Of a stretch of 32,704 nucleotides of DNA, positions 22,823 through 31,087 are shown piece by piece. The stretch is from assembly GCF_015244675.1 (NCBI RefSeq), contig NZ_JABCQO010000016.1:1-32704 (forward strand). The letters run 5' to 3'. Position 1 is the stretch's first letter; every line of letters begins with the position of its first letter. The notes under the pieces are model-generated. The model worked only from the letters and a program-made list of their open reading frames with translations, ran no database searches and was not told the origin of the DNA. A program made the translations under genes and the position numbers. Source of the DNA: Gluconobacter cerevisiae. Lineage in GTDB: Bacteria; Pseudomonadota; Alphaproteobacteria; Acetobacterales; Acetobacteraceae.

Positions 22823-24346
22823 CTAGCTGACCAGCTTTAAGCGGCGTCCACGGTCTTTCCATTCCGGGCTTTCGCCGGAACTGCGACCGAAGGGAAGCAT
22901 GGGGGCGACATCTTCCGAGCTGGGTTCGAGACGCGGGGCATCGGGCATGGGCTGACCCAGATAGGCGTCCGACAGGGTGCGGAAGGCATAATCCAGCATT
23001 GAGGTCGCATAGGCTGTGGAAGGATCGCCTTCCACGGTGCCTGCGGGGCCGAAGCGCGTATAGGCGAATCGTTCTACGAAGGATTCCAGCGGAGCGCCGT
23101 ATTGCAGGCCAATGCTGACGGCATGTCCCAGACAGTCCATCAGGCCGCGGGCCATGGGACTTTCGCGGGGTGGGGTGATGCTGATTTCGCCGAGCGTTCC
23201 GTCTTCGAACTCGCTGGTGCGCATGAAGAGGCTGTGTCCTCCCACTGCGGCACGCTGGGTAAAGCCGGTCTGGCGCATGGGGAGTGGACGACGCACGCCG
23301 CGGGCCAGTCTGGCCTGAAGGTCAGCGAGATCGGGTTCGGGAACGGCGGGCAGGAAATCCACGGCGTTTTTGAGAGCCGCATGCATGGCGCCCTGCGCTT
23401 CGGGACGAACAGGCGGTAGTGGTGTTTCGCCAGCCAGTGCGAGTGCGAGTGCAGATTCGGGTGTCAGGCCCCTGCTGGCCAGTCGGGCCAGCGTCGAGGC
23501 GCGCAGATGCCCGTCTTCGCGCAGTGGGGAGAAGGCCGGGGCGAGGCCGCAGGTTTCCACACCCAGAAGCCCCTCAGTCGGGCCGGGAGAAGAAAATCCG
23601 GTTTCGATTGGGCAGAAATGCCGACCGTCTTCCGTATTGTAAGCTGAAGAAGCTGCGGCACGCAGGTCTGCCAGCGGCGATTCCGGAATAGCGGGAGGCG
23701 GCAGTTTCGTCCCGGCGCGGGCTACCGTGGTGGCGAGTGCGGACAGGGCGCGGGCCGCGTTGCGGGCATCGTCACTGTCGTAGTCGAGGCCGAGGGCCGC
23801 CAGGCAGGCGTCCAGATCCGTCAGCAGAACGAAACCTGCGGCTTCGTCTTCCGGTTTCGCGGGCAGATCGAACAAAGGCAGCTCGCCGGTGCGTTCGATC
23901 CGTGTTGCGGCATGAAGGCGGCGCAGGGCGTCACAGGCCAGACGCAGGCAGGCGACGAAATGTTCCGTGGCGAATCCGGAATCCTGCACGAAGCTGGACA
24001 GACGGATGGTGAAACCCGGCGCTTCGTCCGGCTGGCACTGCCACAGCGCCGTATTGGGCGCCATCTGCTGCATCAGAAGAAGATAGGACAGGCTCCGCCC
24101 CGGAGCAGGCGTGTTTGCTGGGGTGCCGGGCAGGGGCGGGCACGCGTCGATCGTGTCCACCCAGCGCGCGGCTTCGGCGGCAAGTCTGACCGGCCCGCCG
24201 TTCAGGGTGATGCGCGCAAGGGCCTGCGCGGCCTCGTCATCCCAGGCAGCGGGAAGGGTGACGGAGCGCATGGCGCTGTCGTCGGGGTCGGTCATGACCT
24301 GAAGCGTCCTCATACGAACGCCGGTCCAGTGAAGGCGAGCTGTCAT
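22823..24346 (-). CDS. NrdJ-related TSCPD-domain protein lacking a catalytic core
   Basis: A 507-residue protein. Residues about 355-463 match the C-terminal TSCPD region of B12-dependent ribonucleotide reductase (NrdJ): RRPLPMRQTGFTQRAAVGGH, TSEFEDGTLGEISI, GLQYGAPLESFVERFAYTRFGPAGTVEG and TSMLDYAFRTLSDAYL. Before it, GFTIRLSSFVQDSGFATEHF, DLDACLAALGLDYDSDDARNAARAL and ETCGLAPAFSPL resemble scattered pieces of the reductase barrel. I do not see the NxCxE active-site loop, and the chain is far shorter than a full NrdJ. It may be a non-catalytic regulator or relic. Several in-frame ATGs (24346, 24313, 24295, 24271) leave the start uncertain. It is transcribed toward the F0 genes but separated by 143 bases. 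Confidence 0.7.
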   Translation of the reverse strand: MTARLHWTGVRMRTLQVMTDPDDSAMRSVTLPAAWDDEAAQALARITLNGGPVRLAAEAARWVDTIDACPPLPGTPANTPAPGRSLSYLLLMQQMAPNTALWQCQPDEAPGFTIRLSSFVQDSGFATEHFVACLRLACDALRRLHAATRIERTGELPLFDLPAKPEDEAAGFVLLTDLDACLAALGLDYDSDDARNAARALSALATTVARAGTKLPPPAIPESPLADLRAAASSAYNTEDGRHFCPIETGFSSPGPTEGLLGVETCGLAPAFSPLREDGHLRASTLARLASRGLTPESALALALAGETPLPPVRPEAQGAMHAALKNAVDFLPAVPEPDLADLQARLARGVRRPLPMRQTGFTQRAAVGGHSLFMRTSEFEDGTLGEISITPPRESPMARGLMDCLGHAVSIGLQYGAPLESFVERFAYTRFGPAGTVEGDPSTAYATSMLDYAFRTLSDAYLGQPMPDAPRLEPSSEDVAPMLPFGRSSGESPEWKDRGRRLKLVS

Positions 24347-24543
24347 GACGTAAATCTACGCCCTGCGCCGGTTGGCCCGTAAGCCGGAAAAGGGCCTCTG
24401 GAAGGGTGCTAATGGGTGGGAACATGGGGATATGGGGGATAACATTTTCCCCACGCCCGATCGGGACGATTTCTGCGGGGGGATTGGACGCGGGAAGCGG
24501 AGTCGGGTAGTGCAGGAAGGATGATTTTCACGAGGGTATTGTC

Positions 24544-25068
24544 ATGACCGCTGTTACGGTCCGCCATGACCGGCTGGAGCTTCTGGCCGGGTTCGCAGTC
24601 CTTGTCTGCCTTGCGGGACTTCTGGTGGCGGCGATGGTCGGGCATCATCAGGGCAACGACGGAGGCTATCCGGTTCACGCCTCGTTCAGTCAGATCGACG
24701 GATTGAACGTGGGGTCCGATGTGCGTCTGGCGGGGATTACCGTGGGGCATGTGACGGGGGCCACGGTCGATCCGAAGACGTTTCAGGCGCAGGTGACGTT
24801 TACGCTGGCGCCCGATGTGAAGCTGCCGACGGATTCCGCTGCGATCGTGACGTCTGACAGTCTGTTGGGCGGCAAGTATATCGCGCTGTCTCCGGGTGGG
24901 GCGGATTCGCTGGTAAAGCCCGGCGGTGTCATGACGGAAACCCAGGGCTCCATCAGTCTGGAACAGCTTCTGAGCAAGTTCATTTTCTCCGTGACGGATT
25001 CTTTGCAGAAGAGCCAGAAAGCCGCTGCGTCCAAGCCGGCTGCGGGCAGTCTGTCGGACGAGCCCTGA
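24544..25068 (+). CDS. mlaD: MlaD-type lipid-binding MCE protein
   Basis: Substrate-binding subunit of the Mla phospholipid transporter, which keeps the outer membrane asymmetric. The 174 residues have one N-terminal membrane helix (about 14-33) and one MCE domain (about 42-118: VHASFSQIDGLNVGSDVRLAGITVGHV, then SLLGGKYIALSPGG), followed by a short helical C-terminus. It is anchored in the inner membrane with the domain in the periplasm. GAGGG lies 8-9 bases before ATG 24544. The permease and ATPase genes (mlaE, mlaF) are not here. It is the first gene of a run that ends with dsbB. Confidence 0.93.
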   Translation: MTAVTVRHDRLELLAGFAVLVCLAGLLVAAMVGHHQGNDGGYPVHASFSQIDGLNVGSDVRLAGITVGHVTGATVDPKTFQAQVTFTLAPDVKLPTDSAAIVTSDSLLGGKYIALSPGGADSLVKPGGVMTETQGSISLEQLLSKFIFSVTDSLQKSQKAAASKPAAGSLSDEP

Positions 25069-25071
25069 GTC

Positions 25072-25314
25072 ATGACGCAGGCGCAGGAGAGGACTTTTCT
25101 GTGGGTCGACCATGAGGGGAACCCTGTATCCTGCGTGGAGAAAGTGCAGCTTTTGCGGGAAAACGATGCAGAACTGCGTCAGGCGCTTCAGGATGCTTTT
25201 GAAGACGGGGTTCTGATGGGGGTTGCGCCAGATGCGATGTTGCAGACGTTCCAGGCCATGCTCTCTGATCTGAAAAATCCTTTGCAGGGGCGTTCCGGGG
25301 GAGAATCGTCATGA
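25072..25314 (+). CDS. Small uncharacterised protein in the mlaD operon
   Basis: An 80-residue soluble, acidic protein I do not recognise. TFLWVDHEGNPVSCVEKVQLLRENDAELRQALQDAFEDGVLMGVAPDAMLQTFQAML suggests a short hairpin and then two amphipathic helices. It starts three bases after the stop of mlaD, and its stop overlaps the ATG of the DUF2155 gene (ATGA), so it is almost surely translated. No signal peptide is seen. Confidence 0.7.
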   Translation: MTQAQERTFLWVDHEGNPVSCVEKVQLLRENDAELRQALQDAFEDGVLMGVAPDAMLQTFQAMLSDLKNPLQGRSGGESS

Positions 25315-25991
25315 TGAAACGGTATGTGGGCGTCGCACTACTGTGTGGTGCGGCTGGAGTTTTTCTGCCGGTTGCAGCGCAGGCGGCTGTGGGTGTGGCG
25401 CCTCCGGCCATGTATCCGGCTGCCACCTGGCAGGGCCAGTCGCAGGCTGTGATGCGTGTGCTGGATCGGCTGGACGGTCATCTGGAGCTTTTGACGGTTC
25501 CGGTTGGTGGGACAGCGGTCTATCGCAGTCTCTCTGTCGGAGTTGAGGCCTGCGTAACCCGGCCGCAGACACTGGCGACGGATGCCGGGGCTCTGCTGCA
25601 TCTGAAGGATACCAGCGACCCTCAGCGTCCGCCTTTTGACGGGTGGATGCTGGCGCAGGAACCTTCTGTCGCAACTTATGGCAGCCCTTTGTACGATGTG
25701 CGCGTTGTCTCCTGTGCGGGTGTGCCGACGGCACCGCAGGCGGGTCCTCTGCCTGTGGTGAAGGCTCCCGTGCTCGCCGGTGCGGAGGTTCCGGTGGAAG
25801 AGGGTGGCGATGCTCCGGTATCCCCGCCCGGTTCTGCCTCAGGTGGTCCTGTACCGCTTGCTCCGGACAGTCATAATCCCATTCCGCTCGCGCCTTCCAC
25901 GGGTGCAGCACCCTCCCTTGCTCCGGCTGCGCCCGCGCAGTCGTCGGGGCAGCCGTTACCGCCTCCTCAGGCCGACCCCGGTCTCGAATAA
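25311..25991 (+). CDS. DUF2155-domain secreted protein
   Basis: A 226-residue protein with a signal peptide (MMKRYVGVALLCGAAGVFLPVAAQA, cleavage likely after Ala25). The DUF2155 domain covers about 40-140: VLDRLDGHLELLTVPVGG, LSVGVEACVTRP, LHLKDTSDPQRPPFDGWMLAQEP and YDVRVVSC. Residues 145-226 are Pro/Ala-rich and probably unfolded, perhaps spanning the periplasm or cell wall. DUF2155 genes are often found next to mlaD in this class, suggesting an envelope role. Its ATG overlaps the stop of the preceding small gene. Confidence 0.85.
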   Translation: MMKRYVGVALLCGAAGVFLPVAAQAAVGVAPPAMYPAATWQGQSQAVMRVLDRLDGHLELLTVPVGGTAVYRSLSVGVEACVTRPQTLATDAGALLHLKDTSDPQRPPFDGWMLAQEPSVATYGSPLYDVRVVSCAGVPTAPQAGPLPVVKAPVLAGAEVPVEEGGDAPVSPPGSASGGPVPLAPDSHNPIPLAPSTGAAPSLAPAAPAQSSGQPLPPPQADPGLE

Positions 25992-26039
25992 GGTTGGACG
26001 GGGCGGAATGACCCAGAAACAGGAAGAAATGACAGCTTC

Positions 26040-26762
26040 ATGATTCAGGTTCCCTTTTCCCCGTCCCGGGCGGCTCTGCTGCTTGATTTCGACGGGACCC
26101 TCGTCGATATCGCTCCCACTCCTGAAGGCGTGCGTGTCCCGGAAGGGCTGACGGCCGATCTGTTGCGACTGCGCGATATGCTCGACGGTGCGCTGGCGAT
26201 CATTACGGGGCGACCCATCGCCCAGATTGATCATTTCCTGCCGGGTATTCCTTATGCTGTGGCAGGGGAACATGGTGTTGCGGTGCGTCCGGCGCCGGAT
26301 CAGGACGTTCGCCAGCGCGTGTTGCCTCTGGTTCCGCCAGACTGGACTGCGACGAGTGCAGAACTTGCCGACCGTTATCCCGGAGCCAGCATTGAACACA
26401 AAAAAGCTGGAATGGTGCTGCATTATCGCCGCGCTCCCGAGGCTGAATCGGCATTTCGGAATCTGACGGCAGCCTGGCCCGTGGAAAGCCACGGGTTTCA
26501 TCTTCAGGATGCACAGATGGCCATCGAGCTGCGGCCTCTGGGGATCGACAAGGGCAAGGCGCTTGAGGAACTGATGGCGGAGCCGCCTTTCAGGGGGCGT
26601 CTTCCGCTGTTTGTCGGCGATGATGTCACAGACCGGGATGGGGTGAGGGCTGCGCGCCACATGGGTGGTGCGGGCTGGCTCATTCCTGATGATTTTCCAG
26701 ATGCGGCCACGTTCCGGCGCTGGCTGCACGAGCTTTCGGAGGGACGCGGATGGGGCGCCTGA
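26040..26762 (+). CDS. otsB: Trehalose-6-phosphate phosphatase
   Basis: HAD-family enzyme that removes phosphate from trehalose-6-phosphate. The 240 residues show motif I DFDGT (16-20, Asp16 nucleophile and Asp18), motif II in ITGRP (55-59), and the acidic motif IV VGDDVTDRDG (192-201). The cap region with AGEHG (75-79) is typical. It overlaps otsA by 13 bases, so the synthase and phosphatase are coupled, with the phosphatase first. The product trehalose protects against osmotic and drying stress. ATG 26040 has AGGAAG about 13 bases upstream. Confidence 0.95.
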   Translation: MIQVPFSPSRAALLLDFDGTLVDIAPTPEGVRVPEGLTADLLRLRDMLDGALAIITGRPIAQIDHFLPGIPYAVAGEHGVAVRPAPDQDVRQRVLPLVPPDWTATSAELADRYPGASIEHKKAGMVLHYRRAPEAESAFRNLTAAWPVESHGFHLQDAQMAIELRPLGIDKGKALEELMAEPPFRGRLPLFVGDDVTDRDGVRAARHMGGAGWLIPDDFPDAATFRRWLHELSEGRGWGA

Positions 26763-28093
26763 TCATTGTATCGAACCGCACACCCGCTCCAGGGGAGCGG
26801 ACACAGCCTGCGGGCGGGCTGACGGTTGGCCTGTATGATGCTGTCCAGACGCGTGAGACCGTCTGGGTTGGATGGTCGGGCCATCAACATGCGGATGCGG
26901 CCGATCGGCCTGTCCAGCGTGAGCAGGTCGGCAACGTCAATTATGTGACGTTCGATCTGACGCAGAAGCAGTATGACCGCTTCTATCTGAACTTTTCCAA
27001 TGGCGTGCTCTGGCCCCTGTGCCATTACCGCACCAATCTGATTCGCTACACGCGTGAAGACTGTGACGTCTATTATGAGGCGAACCGGGTTTTTGCAGAT
27101 CGGTTGATCTCACTTCTGGAGCCGGACGATACGATCTGGATTCACGACTATCACCTGTTCCCGCTGGGCCAGATGCTGCGGGACAGGGGCGTGACGGGGC
27201 GGATCGGATTTTTCCTGCATATTCCGTTCCCGCCGTGGAGCGTGGCGCGGCTTCTGCCTAAACTCGACATGCTGCTGACCGGCCTTGCGGCCTGTGACCT
27301 GATCGGCGTTCAGACGCCTGAGGACGAGTCCAACCTCAGGGGATGTTTTGAGGCTTATGGTCTGAAAGCTGCTGTGAAGGCTGTGCCGATCGGGATTGAT
27401 CCTGTGAGTTTTCGCCAGCAGGCGATCGAAAGTGCGGTCTCGGACGAGGTCGTGAAGATCGTCGATACGCTGGAAGGCACGAGGCTGATCATCGGGGTGG
27501 ACCGGCTGGATTATTCCAAGGGTCTGCCGGAGCGGATGAAGGGATTTGAGGCTCTTCTGAAGAATTACCCCGAGCATCGCGGGCAGGTGACGTTCCTTCA
27601 GGTGACGCCGGTGTCGCGGGGCGGGGTGGAGAGTTACCGACTGCTCAAGGAAGAACTCGACGGGCTGGTCGGGACGATCAATGGCGCTTATGGCACGCCG
27701 GACTGGGTGCCGATCCGTTATACGACCTGGCCAATCGGGCGCGATATTCTGGCCGGTTTGTACAGGATGGCGGATGTGGGCTTCGTCACGCCTCTGCGCG
27801 ATGGCATGAATCTGGTGGCCAAGGAATTCATTGCGGCTCAGGATGAGGAAGACCCTGGCGTTCTGGTACTCTCGCGGTTTGCTGGAGCGGCACCGGAAAT
27901 GCCTGAGGCGCTGCTGATCAATCCGCTGGATGCCGAAGGCATGGCGGATGCGCTGCATATTGGTCTGACTATGGACGTCAAGGCGCGTCACGCGGCATGG
28001 TCTGCGATGTATGAAGAAGTTTCCCGCAATACCGCGGGAAGCTGGTCCAAGCAGTTCCTTGATAGTCTGGAGGAAATCCGTCCGTGCCCATGA
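26750..28093 (+). CDS. otsA: Trehalose-6-phosphate synthase
   Basis: GT20 enzyme that joins UDP-glucose and glucose-6-phosphate. The 447 residues are close to the usual length. Seen are IIVSNR and AGGL (21-24) at the donor loop, IHDYHL (131-136), LHIPFP (156-161), [15 protein letters not shown] with Arg252 and Lys257 for the donor phosphates, and [17 protein letters not shown] lies 7 bases before ATG 26750, inside the end of otsB. The stop overlaps the start of dsbB. Confidence 0.96.
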   Translation: MGRLIIVSNRTPAPGERTQPAGGLTVGLYDAVQTRETVWVGWSGHQHADAADRPVQREQVGNVNYVTFDLTQKQYDRFYLNFSNGVLWPLCHYRTNLIRYTREDCDVYYEANRVFADRLISLLEPDDTIWIHDYHLFPLGQMLRDRGVTGRIGFFLHIPFPPWSVARLLPKLDMLLTGLAACDLIGVQTPEDESNLRGCFEAYGLKAAVKAVPIGIDPVSFRQQAIESAVSDEVVKIVDTLEGTRLIIGVDRLDYSKGLPERMKGFEALLKNYPEHRGQVTFLQVTPVSRGGVESYRLLKEELDGLVGTINGAYGTPDWVPIRYTTWPIGRDILAGLYRMADVGFVTPLRDGMNLVAKEFIAAQDEEDPGVLVLSRFAGAAPEMPEALLINPLDAEGMADALHIGLTMDVKARHAAWSAMYEEVSRNTAGSWSKQFLDSLEEIRPCP

Positions 28094-28599
28094 ACAGACC
28101 ACGCCGCCCTGTCTCTACGACTGCACTGGGTGGCTTTTATGTTCTGGGGGGAGTGGTGGCGCTTGGGGTTGTCTGGTTTGCCGAACACTGGCTGAAGCTT
28201 GCGCCCTGCGAGCTTTGCCTGTGGGAGCGGCGTCCGTGGTGGGTGCTGATTGGGATTGGCGTTATCACGGCTCTGCTTCCCAGACGCTATGCGCGTTATA
28301 CGGTTTTTGCGGGGATTTTATGCCTGATGACAAGCATCGGTCTGGCCGTGCTGCATGCAGGTGTGGAGCACAAGTTCTGGCCCAGTCCTGCGCCGGAATG
28401 CCGTGCGCCGTCTTTTCACGGAGGCAGTTTCAAGGACTGGATGTCTGCGATGCCAGCCCGGCCGAACAAACCCTGTGATTCCCCGGACTATCTGTTTGGG
28501 CTGCCCGTTTCCATGACGGAATTGGGCGGTTTGTATGCCGTGGCGGTTTTTGTGATTGCCCTGGTGGGGAGCGTCCGCATGGGACGCTCCCGGCGTTAA
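28084..28599 (+). CDS. dsbB: Disulfide bond formation protein B (DsbB)
   Basis: Inner-membrane protein that reoxidises DsbA by passing electrons to quinone. The 171 residues have four hydrophobic helices. The first periplasmic pair is Cys42/Cys45 in PCELC, followed by WERRPWW; the second pair is Cys106 and Cys131 in a longer second loop (PECRAP, NKPCDSP). GTG at 28084 lies 10 bases after GGAGG; ATG at 28090 would give an ATGA overlap with otsA. It is the last gene of the mlaD run. No dsbA is seen. Confidence 0.92.
   Translation: MPMNRPRRPVSTTALGGFYVLGGVVALGVVWFAEHWLKLAPCELCLWERRPWWVLIGIGVITALLPRRYARYTVFAGILCLMTSIGLAVLHAGVEHKFWPSPAPECRAPSFHGGSFKDWMSAMPARPNKPCDSPDYLFGLPVSMTELGGLYAVAVFVIALVGSVRMGRSRR
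28567..28591. terminator. Perfect 10-bp hairpin at the 3' end of dsbB
   Basis: GGGAGCGTCC (28567-28576) pairs with GGACGCTCCC (28582-28591) around a five-base loop. It lies within the last codons of dsbB, between convergent genes, and has no T run. It may stop transcription from both sides with Rho or protect the 3' end of the mRNA. Confidence 0.45.
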
Positions 28600-28608
28600 G
28601 GGCCATGC

Positions 28609-28785
28609 TCAGAGACGGGTGCCGCGTCCCCGCCCGAAGATGAGGCTGATGACCAGCAGCACCAGGAAAATGAAGAAAAGGATCTTGCCGATATAGGCAA
28701 AATCTGCCGAAATTCCGCCGAAGCCCAGCACTGCAGCAAACAGGGCCAGAATCAGGAAGGCAATGGTCCAGCGTAGCAGGTCCAT
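28609..28785 (-). CDS. DUF1328 family small membrane protein (YtjA-like)
   Basis: A 58-residue protein read directly from the sequence. It starts [18 protein letters not shown], continues [18 protein letters not shown] and ends with a basic tail FGRGRGTRL. Two hydrophobic helices around a GFGGI turn are the signature of the DUF1328/YtjA family, whose role is unknown; some members respond to stress. AGGAGA lies 6-7 bases before ATG 28785, a strong support. It converges on dsbB with 9 bases between stops. Confidence 0.85.
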   Translation of the reverse strand: MDLLRWTIAFLILALFAAVLGFGGISADFAYIGKILFFIFLVLLVISLIFGRGRGTRL

Positions 28786-28882
28786 GGAAATGTCTCCTTT
28801 TGTCAGTCGCGCCCTCCGACGGAGAAGCGGGGTTTGAAAAGGTGAACGATGGCGGGGTGAACGGGTTCATTTTCGCAACATT

Positions 28883-28910
28883 CGTTTTGTGTGGGGCGTT
28901 TTGTGTGGGG
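28883..28910. repeat. Tandem 14-bp repeat upstream of nadE
   Basis: CGTTTTGTGTGGGG occurs twice without a gap (28883-28896 and 28897-28910). It lies 50-78 bases before the nadE ATG, in the promoter region shared with the divergent DUF1328 gene. A second pair, GGTGAACG at 28841-28848 and 28856-28863, lies nearby. These may be binding sites for a regulator or the result of slippage. Confidence 0.6.
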
Positions 28911-28960
28911 ACCGGGCGCTCGGTTCCTGTTTTTCTTAAAGCCGCCGCCGGAGGGCCGTT

Positions 28961-30994
28961 ATGACTCTGTTCCGTTCCCTGTATCATCAGGGATTTGCCC
29001 GGATTGCAGCTTGTACGTTGCCGGTGATTCTTGCTGATTCGCTGAAGAATGCAGAGCGGACGCTGGATGTTCTGCGCGACTGCGATCGGCAGGGTGTGGC
29101 GGCGGCGGTTTTCCCTGAACTGGGGCTGACGGGCTACACGCTGGACGATCTGCGGTTTCAGGATGTGGTGCTGGACGGGGCGCTGGAGGCACTTCGGCGG
29201 GTTGTCGCGGGGTCGCGGGATCTGTTGTCCGTCGCGGTTGTGGGGGTGCCGCTTGTGCGTAGCGGACTGCTCTATAACTGTGCGGCGGTTGTGCATCGGG
29301 GGCGGGTGCTGGGCGTGGTGCCGAAATCTCATCTGCCACGGTATCGCGAATTCTATGAGCCCCGGCACTTCACGTCCGGGCTTCGCATGTCGGGGAGCAT
29401 TTGCCTGTTTGAGGAGGATGTGCCGTTCGGTGCGGATCTGCTGTTTCAGGCGGAGGATCTTCGCGGGCTGACGCTCGGTGTGGAGATTTGCGAGGATCTG
29501 TGGGTGGCGTCTCCGCCAAGTGGAAAACTTGCGGAAGCGGGCGCAACGGTCATTCTCAACCCGTCTGCGTCTCCCGTGACGATCGGGCGGACGGATGACC
29601 GGTCTTTGCTGTGTCAGGCGCAGTCCATGCGGACGCTGACGGCCTATGCCTATGCGGCGGCAGGCGAAGGGGAGTCCACGACCGATCTGGCATGGGATGG
29701 TCAGGTCTCTATTCATGAGGCCGGGCGACTTCTGGCGCAGTCGGACCGTTTTCCACAGGGCGAACGTCTGGTTGTGGCGGATGTGGATCTGGACCTGCTG
29801 CGGCAGGAGCGGATGCGGACCGGACAGTTCGGGCAGGCGGAACAGGATTTCCGGACTGTCGGGTTCACGCTCCAGCCCCCGATGACCAATCTGGGACTGA
29901 AGCGGGATGTGGTGCGGTTTCCGTTTGTGCCGTCCGATGCGCGGACGCTGGCGCGGGACTGTTACGAGGGCTGGACCATTCAGGTCAGTGCGTTGCGGAG
30001 GCGGTTGCAGGCCAGTGGCGCGCAGCGGGCCGTGATCGGGGTGTCGGGTGGGTTGGACAGCACGCTGGCCCTTCTGGTGGCGGTGCGGGCGGCGGATGAG
30101 CTTGGTTGGCCACGGACGCATGTTCTGGCCTACACGATGCCCGGATTTGCGACCGGAACCGAAAGCCGGTCTCTGGCTCACGCGCTGATGAAAGCGCTGG
30201 GTGTCGAGGTGAACGAACTGGATATCCGCCCCACGGCGCAGACCATGCTGTCGGGGATCGGCCATCCCTTTGCGGAAGGGAAGCCTGTGCATGACATCAC
30301 GTTCGAGAACGTGCAGGCGGGTCTGCGGACCGATTTCCTGTTCCGGATCGCCAATTACCGCAATGGGATTGTGATTGGGACCGGCGATCTGTCGGAACTG
30401 GCGCTGGGCTGGTGCACTTACGGCGTGGGGGACCAGATGTCCCATTACAACGTCAATGCCGGGATGCCGAAGACGCTGATCCAGCATGTTATCCGCTGGC
30501 TGGCGCGTGAGGGAAAGCTGGGTGAAGGGGTTGGGCCCGTTTTGGAGCGGATCGTCAGCGCAGAAATCACCCCCGAACTGGTGCCTGATACCGGTCAGGG
30601 CGTGCAGAGTACGGAGCAGACGATCGGGCCGTATCCGCTTCAGGACTTCACGCTCTTTTACATCCTGCGTCATGGGTTCCGTCCGTCACGGATCGCGTTT
30701 CTGGCTGAGTTTGCCTGGGGAGACGCTGCCAGAGGAGACTGGCCTGCCCATTATCCCGAGAATCGGAAAATCTCATACGATCTGGCCGAAATCCGGCATT
30801 GGCTGGAAATTTTTCTGCGACGGTTTTTCGGGACGAGCCAGTTCAAGCGCTCCGCCATGCCCAATGGTCCGAAGCTTGTAGCGGGCGGGTCTCTCTCGCC
30901 ACGGGGAGACTGGCGCGCCCCCTCTGATGGGACCGCGACGGCCTGGCTTGAGGAGTTATGGGATAATCTCCCCGAAACGAACACAGCTCTGTGA
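28961..30994 (+). CDS. nadE: Glutamine-dependent NAD synthetase
   Basis: Last step of NAD synthesis: amidation of nicotinate adenine dinucleotide using ammonia from glutamine. The 677 residues are the long two-domain form, like the 679-residue Mycobacterium enzyme. The N-terminal nitrilase-type glutaminase has the triad Glu53 (FPELGLTGY), Lys122 (VPKSHLP) and Cys177 (GVEICEDLW), each one residue from the Mycobacterium positions. The C-terminal synthetase has the ATP loop SGGLDS (362-367), [11 protein letters not shown] and [18 protein letters not shown] lies 7-8 bases before ATG 28961. It is probably transcribed alone. Confidence 0.96.
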   Translation: MTLFRSLYHQGFARIAACTLPVILADSLKNAERTLDVLRDCDRQGVAAAVFPELGLTGYTLDDLRFQDVVLDGALEALRRVVAGSRDLLSVAVVGVPLVRSGLLYNCAAVVHRGRVLGVVPKSHLPRYREFYEPRHFTSGLRMSGSICLFEEDVPFGADLLFQAEDLRGLTLGVEICEDLWVASPPSGKLAEAGATVILNPSASPVTIGRTDDRSLLCQAQSMRTLTAYAYAAAGEGESTTDLAWDGQVSIHEAGRLLAQSDRFPQGERLVVADVDLDLLRQERMRTGQFGQAEQDFRTVGFTLQPPMTNLGLKRDVVRFPFVPSDARTLARDCYEGWTIQVSALRRRLQASGAQRAVIGVSGGLDSTLALLVAVRAADELGWPRTHVLAYTMPGFATGTESRSLAHALMKALGVEVNELDIRPTAQTMLSGIGHPFAEGKPVHDITFENVQAGLRTDFLFRIANYRNGIVIGTGDLSELALGWCTYGVGDQMSHYNVNAGMPKTLIQHVIRWLAREGKLGEGVGPVLERIVSAEITPELVPDTGQGVQSTEQTIGPYPLQDFTLFYILRHGFRPSRIAFLAEFAWGDAARGDWPAHYPENRKISYDLAEIRHWLEIFLRRFFGTSQFKRSAMPNGPKLVAGGSLSPRGDWRAPSDGTATAWLEELWDNLPETNTAL

Positions 30995-31087
30995 ACTTTC
31001 GGGAGGAATGACTGTTAGGGGGTTTTGTCTTTTGGCATTCGTGCCAATATGTCTCAAACACGTCACCTTACAGGAATATGACCCATC

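Noticed and set aside
24440-24462. GGGGGATAACATTTTCCCC as a possible DnaA-box or origin element
   Set aside because: Only a partial match to TTATNCACA and not part of a cluster, so it does not support an origin here.
25780-26043. Open frame ending in MTQKQEEMTAS just before otsB
   Set aside because: Mostly a shadow of the DUF2155 gene's Pro-rich end, with Arg/Pro-rich composition.
27110-28102. Open frame of 330 codons opposite otsA
   Set aside because: Antisense shadow with Arg/His/Gln-rich composition.
28430-30673. Open frame of 747 codons on the minus strand opposite nadE
   Set aside because: The protein is very rich in Arg, His, Gln and Pro, typical of an antisense shadow, and nadE on the other strand is certain.
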